Of a DNA stretch of 64,000 bases, positions 20,801-32,800 are shown in pieces. The notes beneath the pieces are model-generated. The model had not been told where the DNA came from. It ran no database searches and saw only the letters and a list, made by a program, of their open reading frames with translations. The DNA is taken from the NCBI RefSeq assembly GCF_963678635.1, contig NC_087067.1:28873403-28937402 (forward strand), read 5' to 3'. This DNA comes from Symsagittifera roscoffensis (taxonomy: Eukaryota > Xenacoelomorpha > Acoela > Convolutidae). Positions within the stretch are counted from its first letter, which is position 1. Each line of letters starts with the position of its first letter. The position numbers and the translations under genes were made by a program.

Positions 20801-23800
20801 AAAGTAGTCTATGCGTCGGTTTTACAGCTACCCACCCGCACTCAGTAAAAAGAGAAAATAATAGATTATAATGGATTTTTATTGCCAGTCTCCATAAGTT
20901 TCAAAAAAATATATTATTATTGATTAAAAGTGGATTGTAATTTTACTAATTTTCGAAACACAAAAACCCAATATAATTGATTATAATCAATTATAATCGA
21001 TTAATTTTTGAAAAAATTATTTCTGAATTTTTTTGAATTATAATCCATTCAATCGATTATAATCCATTTTTATTCGAAAAACGCCATCGCTTCATTTTGT
21101 TTTAATTTTGTTTTGTTTTGTGTGCTTTACAGTTGGTTTCTTTTCCTAATGTTTACTGTTAAATTTCTTACTGTTTACTGCAAGGACGGATTAAGGGGGG
21201 GCTGATGCCTTTTTTCAGGTATTCGACCCCCTGCCTACCCAAAGCGTTCCCCCTTTGTACTGTTTTGAGATACCCATTTCGGAAATCCGCCTCCACCCTT
21301 CGAGAAAATCTCATATCTCTTTTAATTGATTATAATTTATCAAATTTTCACCAAAAATATTATCATTATGTTCATAAATTGTTTAAACATCTAAAATTGC
21401 CGCTTATAATTAATTATAATTTTGCTAAAAGTACGATTATAATTATAATATATTCGATATTTTTCTCTTTTTACTGAGTGCGGGTATATCTAATTGAACG
21501 GAGTTTTTGATGTTCATGTTTTAGTGCCGTAATTTTCAACGTTTGACCATTTTTTGAAAACCTTGCGTCGTGTTGTATTTCCATGCTTGAAATTACAAGA
21601 AGATTGTGATACTCTCGGATATACAGTGTCGATAAACGGTAATGGTTGAAACGGAAGCGGTTCGATTAGGTTTAGATTTAAAGAAAAAGCGAAAAAACAG
21701 TTTAAAATCTTTCATTTATGCCCGAGTCCGATTGAATCTGACCTCGAAGCATTTGGGATCCACATACTTTAGTACTAGTTCATATAAATATTATGATTAC
21801 ATATTAGCGGCAAGTCATTGGGAGTGATGCCACTTAATTTTTTTAGAGACAATTTTTGAGTCAATCCTTACACAAGCACACATAGCTCCAGGTACAAAGT
21901 CTATTAACAACGAAATGTTTTTCAAAACAAAAAACTGGTCCAATAAAAAGAAGTCTTTGTTTAGGTCCTTTTGCCTGAAGAACCAATTTGTTGTAGTTTG
22001 AAGGCCGGCAGCTCAAATAATTTTTTTTTCGATCTTCTAATTTTGTAATAAATGGTATTTCGTTTCAGATAATTCGTCCGAGTGAAGTTGTTTTGTTTTC
22101 AGTGAGTTTTCTTTATTGGGGTTGAAACCCATTTGGTTTTTGCAGCACCATTTCTCCAAGATTTGGAGATCATTCTGAAAAACCGACGCGTCATTTTTTG
22201 AGCGTAAATATAAAAATTTAGCATCGTCAGCAAACATAAAAGGCTTTGGTTTCAACTGATGGTCAAAGTTCAAAAAATTTGATACAAATTTCTTTCTTGC
22301 CAATTTGTCCTAATTAATTGATGAATTGAACAATGATTAAAATTATCAAGCGCTTTCGCGAAGTTCAATTAAAATCTTCAATAAGATGATCGGAAAAATG
22401 AATTGCCTTATAACTCTCGTCTATGAAACAGAGAAGTTGAAGAACAGTAGAACCTTCTTTCTGGAAACCGTTCAGACAAAAAGGGATAAAATTATTTTGT
22501 GACATTAAAGCGTATCAAACAAGCATTTTCAAAATCGTGGATACAAAATCCAGGCTAATAATTGTCCGATAATCATAGTTTCGCTTTACGAGCCCTTCCT
22601 TAGGAGCGGTGACACCCGATCAAATTTCCGTTTTTCTAGAACTACACCAGTTTTGATTTTTTTTGTAGAAGAATTATTCGGGAGAAAGATAAACTTTTGT
22701 GCTGCTTCTAAATAAAACAAGAGTTAGTTCATCGGCAATGGTTTTACTCCATCGCACAATTGGTCAAATTTTTCACCTTGATCTAAGGGATATAAAACAT
22801 TTGAAAAGCGGCTTTGTGCTTCAGTTATGTGCTAAATCAGCTTCGTTAATTTTTGATCAATTTCAATCAATTTAATCAGTTTTTCTAAATGTGGTTTTTT
22901 AATGTCAGGTTCAATTTTGGACGCCAGTGCTCCTTTTATTTGATTATACTGACATTTTTGATTAGGTAAGATTTTTCTCTGGAGATTGATGGAGGTACAC
23001 TGAATCGATGTACTGTTTTAAGGGTAACACACTATTTCAAGTGGAAAATTAACCAGATTTATCATTCCTCGAGGTTTGAAGAGAATTTTTCACAATCAGC
23101 AATTGCATAGCTAATTTTTTTTCTCGAATAATTTTTTACAGTTTTCGTCGAACCATCTAAGCAGTTTTTTTTGCGACTTGATCATCATAGTAAGGTGAGG
23201 AGAAAATTGCCAAAAAAATTCTAAGTCTAGAGATACGATTGCTTCTGACTGGGATGTAAAAACAATATAAAAAATAGATGAGCAGATCATCAGGAAACCA
23301 ACAAAATGTTCGATATTGAGCTTATCAAACCTGTCAAGAAGTGTAGACTCATAGTCACCAGTTGAATACAAAGATGACCAATTTGTTCTGTCGCATTTCT
23401 AATTAGCAAAGCACAACAACTCGGAGCAGCCATACCCTTAAGAACAGATGACAACCATCGATATGCAATGGTTGTAGTTGGATTATAAAAGCTAACAATA
23501 AGATAAATCAGACCATCTACTATTAATCAACGTACAAGGGAAATCGTCACTCATTTTTGTTGTATCAATCGAGTGAGGTATTTTTTGTCAACTCCAGAAG
23601 AACACCTCCGTGTTTTGATGGTTTATCAGTTTGGTGTTCGCAGCGGTATATGCAAAGTTGGCTGAAGTTAAGAGCGGTAAGTCGCTGGGAGTAATCCCAC
23701 TTGATTTTTTTGTAGACAATTGTTGAGTCAATCATTACATGAGCACACATAGCTCCAAGAAAAAATTCTAATAACAACAAAATACTTCTCAAAACTGGTC

Positions 23801-26800
23801 NNNNNNNNNNNNNNNNNNNNNNNNNNNNNNNNNNNNNNNNNNNNNNNNNNNNNNNNNNNNNNNNNNNNNNNNNNNNNNNNNNNNNNNNNNNNNNNNNNNN
23901 NNNNNNNNNNNNNNNNNNNNNNNNNNNNNNNNNNNNNNNNNNNNNNNNNNNNNNNNNNNNNNNNNNNNNNNNNNNNNNNNNNNNNNNNNNNNNNNNNNNN
24001 CATCAACGACGAAAGGTTTTGAATGGTCATATGTGCAACTGCGTTTGCACTTAGGTACGGGTTGAGTCTGATTATTCTTGGTCAGTTTTTGACCTCCCAG
24101 AATCATTCGGTGTGCGGATAAAAACTTATGTAATTTTTTTATTTTGTGAAAAAAATATTCCTTTTTTTTAAAATAAATTTTGCACCTGTTTTTCTAACAA
24201 TTTATTTGAGTTTTGTTGTTTTTTATTCATATGGTTTGCTCAAGGCCTTTGAATTATCTTTTAGAAAATTAAATTATGCAATTCGTTTTTTTTTTCTGAG
24301 TTGTCGTCGAACGAATTTAATTTCTTGTCTTATGCAATTTTTTTTTGGTTTATTTTTAAATCATAGTTTTAATTTTGTCACATATCATACGATGTTCTGC
24401 TGAAAAAAGGTGCGTGGGATTGAAACTTTCTCGGACAGTCTCCAGTCAAACTCTTCGTCGCTGGTTTCCAGCTGAAGTGCGTTGGTTTTTTTTTTTCTGT
24501 CTGGGGATGTACTGCAGCCTTGTTTCCCTAATGCCGTTTTTGGTTGCCGACGTAAACGTTTCTTAGGTGGCGTTTTTCTGTTTGCTTGGTATATTCTTTT
24601 GTGGTGAGTTGCATATGGGTTCTTCTAGGGAGGGTAAGAACTCTTTTAAGTCTCTGTATAACAAGTCAAGCTCGCCTTCACTGCTACCCCTCTCTAATCC
24701 AAATGGATAATGCGGCTCGTTTGTCAGTAGCTTTTGCGTCCAAACATGAGGGTATTGTATTTTGGAGAGGTGCTAATTTTACTAAAAAGAATTGTTTAGT
24801 TTTCTGTCGACGGTGTATTTTGTGCCGAAATTATGCTTGTGTAATTATGCTTGTTGCATTGGGGTGAATTAAGGAGTAATGATAAATTCTGACAAAAGCT
24901 CACATAACTTTTGTGTTTTGTCTTTCTTCAATCTTGAAAGTCTGTTTTTAAGATTTTTCTTACCCTCTGTTCCATACCTCTGTTGATATACGATCACCTT
25001 CTGGCGCAAAAATATTTATGTGTTGTTACTTTTGCTGTAAACTAAGTTTCGTTTCACTAGGAAGCCTAGGACTAGAGCACAACTTGTCTTTCTTGGTACC
25101 TCGTTGTTAACGTTATGCTTGTTTTCAATTTGTGATTTTGCTGCCATCTTGTTATGGACTTTTTAACGGTTGGAAACCTTGAAAATCTGTCCATTTAAAC
25201 ACTCATTTATACAGTGCTGATTTAAATTATCCGGACAAAACGAACAAAACTTGAATTTTCAAACGCGTTTTTCTCAAATTGGGTTAAGATTAGACAAAAA
25301 GTGAAGAGGACAAAAGTTGCTTAGAATTTCACCAGAATTAATATGGTGCCATTTTTTAATATGGCTCCGAAACTCTCAACAAAAATTTTACCCCAAACAT
25401 GGGTCATTTTGACTTTTTTCAATTAATCAAGAATTACGCTGAAACTACTTTGTTAATTGATATGAAAATTATATCACATGAAGCCTCTTACGCAGTTCAA
25501 CAAAGTTTAAGAAGGGTTAAATCTCCAAAAACTAGTATAAATGAAAAAAATTTCAATTGATATTCAATAAATGTGATTTTTACTATATAAAACCCAGAAT
25601 CTCTGTTTAAAAATAAATTTTAAACAATTTGCGCAAATGTTTGGAAATTTAATCCTTGTTAAACTTTGTTGAGCTGCGTAAGAGGCTTCCTGTGATAAAA
25701 TTTTCATATCAATTAACAAAGTAGTTTCAGCGTAATTTTTGATTAATTGAAAAAAGCCAAAATGACCCATGTTTGGGGTAAAACTTTTGTTGAGAGTTTC
25801 GGAGAAAAAATGGCACCATATTAATTCTGGTGAAATTCTAAGCAATTTTTGTTCGCTTCACTTTTTGTCTAATCTCAACCCAATTTGAGAAAAACGCGTT
25901 TGAAAATTCAAGTTTTGTTTGTTTTGTCCGGATAATTTAAATCAGCACTGTACTTCTTTTTCTTTTCAGCCAATGTCTGTAAAATCCTGTTGAAATTCCT
26001 CGTTGTGCTGTACCACAGCGTCCAGTGCCGTTAAATGTTTTCCTTTAGAGATAAGTTTTTTTAAGTTTAATACCATTCGCTTCAATTTTGCAATTTTAGG
26101 CCATTGCAGCATTGTGCTGATGTAGGTAGCAATACCAGACATTTTTTGCAACCTCAAAAGACCCGTCGAGTCCTGGATGCGTTGAATGCATTATTGGATG
26201 GATCAAAATCTGCTTCAGTTGCTTTGGAATTAGTAGAAACAAAAACCATTAATTTTTTTAAATTAAATCCCACTTCTGAATTTGGACCATCTTGAAGTGT
26301 AGATGTAGTTTTCGTCCCCTTTTGTAGCAGCCACTATGAAAGCCGCGTCTACAAAATTTCCTGAGTTTTCTCAAAAACTATAAAAAAAATAGTCTCATTT
26401 TCGATGGTCACCGCCAGGCTTTCAATCGCTGTTGTCTCGGTTCTCATGGTCTTTTTCTCTTGGTCTTTTTTTCCCGTTTTCTCCTCCTATACCGTGTGTA
26501 ATTTAAAATTTACTAGTAACGGAATTATTTGATGTGTTGTGTCGTGAACAATGATTTTTTTTGGCGGCGATTTATCAAGAAAAGACATTAAGGGAAGCTT
26601 GATTTAGCAGGTAAAAAAGGTAGTTGCGTGCATTTGCGGTTTTTCGCGTTATCTTTTTAAAAGTAGGTAGTGAATTGCTCTGCTATCAGTTTTGTTTGAT
26701 CGTTTTGTGTCCTGTAGTTTTGAAATTAACGACAGTTTTTAGCAGCTATCCCCAAAATTTTCTTGTCGATGTCGCCTGGAATTTTAGTTTTGGTTAGTCT

Positions 26801-29800
26801 TCGGTTCTCAGGCATAGATAGATTTAGCTATCTAATCTCATGTCTGCTTATTCGCACGCAATTTTGGTAATATTTTAAAGCCTAGATTGTCGAGGTGTAA
26901 ACATTGGATTTTCCATTGTACCCTTTTATCTTCATTCGGAGATCTCAACCTCGATCGACATTTTATGCAAATAACAATGCTAATGACCTGAAAAAATAAA
27001 GTTATACCAAATTGACGATTTTTGGGTATTTGTTAAAATTAATTTGGCGTAAAGAGCTCAAATCTTTGGCAGTTGTTCTCTAAAAAGAGCTTTATCTTGA
27101 AGCAGAAATTGCATCATAATTTGCAAACTATATCAGAGTTACGTAACAATTGTTCAAAAATAGTGACAATTTGTTGTTATATAGCATAATAGTAGTAATA
27201 ATGGTATGTAGCAAGTATTTTTGGGCTTGTGGAAAAGATGATCTTATTTACTTGTCGGCCTATTATCTAAATTTTGAAAAGATGAGTAAACTTCAAAATA
27301 TGGTTGAAAAATAAAAAGTAAAATTTGAAACTTGCAATAAGCAACCTATTTTATATTGAAACACTTGATTGCTCAATCGTATAGCCAAAAACGTAAGGCG
27401 CTACGCAAAAAACAAACAGCCTTAAATTTTACATAATATTTGAATATGAAGCACCGAAAGAGCGCAACAGTTGAAAAAGTCTCACTTTTCTTCGGTGTCG
27501 GTCAATTTTTTTTAGTCGTTGTTATTTATTCTTCAATCTGCAAAGTCTGAATTTCGGAGGTCTGGGAATGCCGACTTTTGGACACGATGGTCTGGAAATA
27601 CTGAAATTCGGTCACGGTAGTCTGATCATAGAACCACAACTTCGGCCATTGCCATATGGTTATATATCCTCGAAGCAGGCAGCTAGAAAAATTTAAACAA
27701 CAAAAAATGATTTAACGAATCATGTGTAATTTTAACTGCTCGAAGTTTTTGCGGAATTTTTTAAAATTTTCATTTCAGACTTGAGGAACAACGAAGGGAG
27801 CTGGAGTTTGAAGAAGAAAAGCTGAAGAACAACTTGTCAAGTCTCTACAACAATGGCAGCCCCAACAGTACACAACCTGAAGATGGACTCAGACAAGGGA
27901 GCTCCGAAGTGATCGAAGGTCACGAAAGTAAGGAGGAAATTTCAAGCGGAGTTATGGAAAAGCCGACAGGTGACTTAGCAGAAAATGACGACGCAGAGAG
28001 TGTCGAGTGAGTCAAAGATCTAAGATATTTTCTAAAATTAACATAGGATATTTTTTTATAACCAGTTGATAAAAGAGGTTTTTTAAAAACCAGTTGATGC
28101 TTCATAGCTGAATAAATCAAGCAATTTATGCTAATGAATACAATTTTTATGCTAGTCGGTTTTATGCCAGTAAATATACCACCCTAACACGGCCCTTACT
28201 ACACGCGAAATAACCTATGCTAATGGGATAAAGATTTTAATGATATACTATGAATTTTAAGCTAAAATGTGTACTTATCTAGATGTTAAGAATTTGATGA
28301 GATATTGAGAACTTTAAACAAAAATTGTACTCATCAAATGAGGTGAAGATAGTTTTGAGGCGGAGGAGATGGGAAGGTTATTCACATGGGCCAATTTTTT
28401 TAAATGAATATAATGCTAATTGAAACTTATGGGCAACTTCAAAATTTTATGCCAGACGAGCTTCATGCTAAATGAGTCATCGCCAAAGTTTCGGGAAAAA
28501 ACGTGTGAACGTGTCCAAGAATCGAATGGGTTTTAGATATGCGCATCTGTATCTTAGAAATGTTTCAATTTGCTGTTTATTCGCACTTTACCCCAATTCT
28601 TTTTAAAATTTATGAAAATTGCACTTTCATCCAATTACATGTTAAGCAAAGTGCTCGCAAATCAAAAATGCAAATTTGATTAGACAAATCTTGCAGCAAC
28701 GAATGAGTTGGTTGGGGCTGTAGGAATTAGCATGTGTATCAATTATCATGCGCAATTAAAATAATTGGAGTTGTAAGCAACGAACAGTAAAACGCGTAAG
28801 CGAATCCGGGTCTTATGCACTATGCGGACATCAAAAAATGAGAAACTTCAAATTAAAATGATATTTCGTAATTTTCATACGTTTACCTCAGTTATTACTA
28901 AAATACAAAAAACTATCAATGGGCGGGCCAAGTGTGAGCAGTTTCTTTGACAGTTGGGGCAAATGGATTTCATTGTTTTACATTATGAAGCTTCCTCCAT
29001 TTAAATTTGCATAAATACGATGCGAGATCAATTGGATTTATACCGTTCCTTAATACCGCTTATTTCGCAAGTTTGCATTTCTCCGGTTAGATTCGTATGG
29101 CAGGAAATGAACGGATCAACAAAAAATTGATTATTTTTTTAGTTTTTCGAAAAAAAAGCCCTCATCTATGATGCCACCGTGATCTTTCCGTTCGTCGGAA
29201 AAATTCGCGTTCCGGGACAATTTGACTGTTGTTTGATAGGGAGATGGGTCGAGGAAGAACAATCAGGGACAGCATATAAAATTTTTTCTCAGATTCGCGG
29301 TAATAATTCCCAAATACCTACAGTTGTGGGTAAATCCAGTCGATGTTAATTTCTCGACACTAAAATACACTTTCATCAACTTCGAATATTTTTTCCCTTC
29401 CTTTCCCCAGAAAACAGTAGACTCTTCAAGAAGGGCCATTTTACACATTTCTCTTGTAAATGAGTTTCAATCAACGGTCAAATTAACACTTATTTCAAGC
29501 TCTTTTTCGCTAAACTTATCACTGGAGAGCTGAGAGGCCTATGAGGTTAATTATATTGCTAAAAGTCAATCAAAATAACTGATGCAGTCACTTGAAAATG
29601 ATTGGCTAGTTTAAATGCAAATTTCTATTTGTCCATAATAGAAAAAATAAATTTAGTTTTTTTCTTTTTTATTCTTCCACAGATTAAAAATTGCATCAAT
29701 TTGCTCCTATGGACTGGGGGACGTGCCAAAAACTGCATCGCAAAAAATTGTCCGATTTTTGAACTTTCGACAAAAATATTTGGATGCAAAATACTGCGAC

Positions 29801-32800
29801 TCCAATAAGTTTGTTCAGTTTGTGCAAGATATGTTTGTGCGGTATTGAAGATAGAAAACCAGGTCGTTTGCTAGGGCGAAATAGGGTGCAACCATTCACT
29901 TCTGAATCGATCAACTTTTCTATCCAGTTTTCATCGACCCGCTCATGAAGGTTTTTAATCCCTCACACTGCTTTTTTTTGCAAAACAGCATGAAATTATT
30001 GACGAAATTTAAATCTTCGGCTTCAGAGTGTAATCCAAATCTGGGTCGTGATTGTGTGTGGTATTGTAAACTTTTGATTGAATTTTCTTAATATCTGTAG
30101 TCATTTAACTTTTACTGTGTTTTTGGTGACAAAAATAATCAATAAAAGCTCTGCTTTTTGATCTTTGTTTTAATTTAAATTTTTAGTAAATTAATTTTGT
30201 TTAGATGGAACAAAAAGAAAATGCCTGATTTTGAAAAATTAGCTTTCTGTTGAGATAGGGACCAGTTTTGAGTTTATGTAAGTGCTATCAATTCTTCTAG
30301 ATAGACACCAGTTTGAGTTTATGTAAGTGCTATCAATTCTTCTTTCTGTCTGGGGACCTGCTGTCTTGACCTTGCGATCTCTAATGTCCGATGGGATCTG
30401 AAATAAAAGAGTGCAGTAAGATTTCGATTTGATGCCTAACAGTTTGTCTACAATACAATTTATTAACAACCTTTTTGAATTTCCAAACTTACGACCTTAA
30501 CATGGCGCAGCCAGCAGAGAAAAAAGGAGGGGGAAAAAATCCATTAAACATAGTAGCATTTTGGGAAACACGAACGCCGGAACCTCCAGTATATTGGGAG
30601 GAGTGGATAAATAAATTTCACTGGGGGATGATAGCAAAATACGACATTGATCCCAATGTATTCTACTTTGCGAGTACTCTAAATGCGGCGGCTATCACGG
30701 CGATGCCTGAAGAAGTCAATGGAAAAAACCGTCTCGATTCGGAAAAGAATTTAAAGTCTAACTTATATCTTTGTATCGGAGATGAGGCGCAACGGATATT
30801 CAAAGCACGAAAACCGACGGTCAACCTTAAAACGGAACGGTACCCACGGGTCCTGGATGAGACGCAAAATGTTTTCCAACGTGACAGGAATGTAACTCAT
30901 GAGCGGGGTCTCTTTTACGGACGAAAACAACGTGAGAACGAAACTTTCGAAAATTTTCATGCGGAGCTAAGCGCCCTAGCAGGAAGATGTGATTTTGCAA
31001 ATGCGGCCGAAAACATTCATGATATTTTCATTATGAATATGCGAGAATCGGATTGCCAACGAGAATTATCACGATCAACTAAGTTACTTGAGGAAGTTTA
31101 CCGGATCGCCATATCATACGAACGTGGTGAGCGCGCATACAAATCATATACGGGAAAACCAGCTTCATCAGCTCCGGCAATTTCAATAAAACAGGAACCG
31201 GTGAATAATATAAGAAGGGGACAAGGATTTTTTCGAGGTCGAGGACGTGCAGGACGTGGAGGATACACCCAAGGATCAAGTAGTAGTGGGGGAAGCGGAA
31301 ATAACCGTAGGTGTTACAATTGCGATGCACCAAATTTTACCCTGGATCACATCGCGAGCTGTCCTGCAAAGGGAGCAACATGTAACTCGTGTCGAAAATT
31401 GGGACATTTTGAACAAATATGTCGAGGAATTAGAAGGGGTACTAACCAATGGAGAGGACGAGGACGAGTTGGATTGGTCAGGGAGGAAAATGAGCATCAT
31501 CAGAGTACGCAGAACGTAAATGAATTGAATGAAGACCCAGTGTCGTGGGTGAATCAGCAGGGGTGCGGGGAAAGTGATTCCATGACGTCGGGATCGGACG
31601 ACTACATGGCAATGTCGATAAAAAGGAAGAAGAATGAGACTGAATTGAAGATCCCTGGGGCCCGCGTTCAAGTGAAGGTGTCAGGGAAGAAGATGTGGTT
31701 GTGGATAGATAATGGATCCCCAGTGACTATTTTCCGCATAAACGTCCTAAAAACAACGTTAGGAAAAGCAAATATTCAACTACAGCCGTCAAAAGAGGAA
31801 TTTCTGGGTTACAACAACAACCGAATAAACATACTAGGGAAGGTAACAGTGATGATGTCATTAAATGGCTGGGCAGAACCAGCACAAGTGTCAGTAATAT
31901 CCGGAAATGATCAGTCAATCCTGGGGCGCGATCTGATGGGCACCCTAGGTCTCGAGTTAGTCCAACGGAAGAAAGTGATGGGAATCACAGGGGAAGGGAT
32001 CAGTCAGGAGGAGGAGGAATACGACGAATTGCAATTATACTTCTGTAAGTTGTACCCAAATTTATTTACTATGATAGGGAAGATCCGGAATGCGAAAGTA
32101 AGATCTGAATTTTTTGAAAATTTGAAACCTATACAACAAAAGGGCGCAGGGTGCCAATCAGTCTACAAGAAAAGGTGGATATAGAAATTCATCGACTGAT
32201 AAATGAAGGACATATCGTAAAATTAAAAGAGTGCTCAGATAAGTATTTCGTCTCTCCTATCGTCATTACAGTAAAAAAGGACGGAAGCATAAAATTAGCA
32301 CTAGAATCAAGAGAATTGAACAAACAGGTACACAAAAATAAGTACCAAATGCCAAATATTGACGAATTAATAGACGGATTAAGTTAGATTATTGCGGAGA
32401 AAAAATCGGGGAATGTATATTTTACAACATTGGATTTCACATATGCGTACGGACAAGTCGCATTAGAACAAAAAACGAGCGAGCAATGCAAAAACTCACT
32501 AGTCGGCGGTAAATCCACGGGGACTTATCGTTTTAAAAACCGATTTTACGGACTTACGTCAATGCCGGCGGAATTCCAGAAGGTAATTGATAATTTACTT
32601 AAGGAGTTCCCCCAGGCTAACGCGTTTATGGATGATATCTTAATTACTTCAAAAGGAACTAAAATCGAACACATTGCGTTGGTGGAATAGATATTGAAAA
32701 AGCTGGATGTCTCCAATGTCGCGTTAAAATTGCGAAAATGCGAATTTGCGAAAACGGAGCGCGAATGGCTCGGATTTCGAATTGGGGAAAGTGGTATCAC

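Larger units (their letters stand above)
17871..27778 (+). other. Intron 1 of the tandem-C2 gene (9.9 kb)
   Basis: Contains the palindromic satellite (18961-20124), an inverted-repeat element (20836-21485), a minus-strand LINE relic (22036-23800), the assembly gap, and the foldback element (25212-25950). The remainder is AT-rich with no exon that fits the phase. Confidence 0.6.

Noticed and set aside
23728-24106. Minus-strand ORFs running through the N gap
   Set aside because: Most of the translation is unknown residues; no evidence of real continuity.
28008-28013. Consensus donor GTGAGT after exon 2
   Set aside because: The reading frame from exon 1 meets TGA at 27972, so the weaker donor at 27971 must be used.
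29900-30475. 5' LTR of the gypsy element
   Set aside because: Compared by eye with 35680-37632; no convincing similarity, so no LTR pair is claimed.
31247-31671. Overlapping ORFs on both strands within gypsy gag
   Set aside because: Shadows of the gag-protease frame, which carries the recognisable zinc knuckles and protease.
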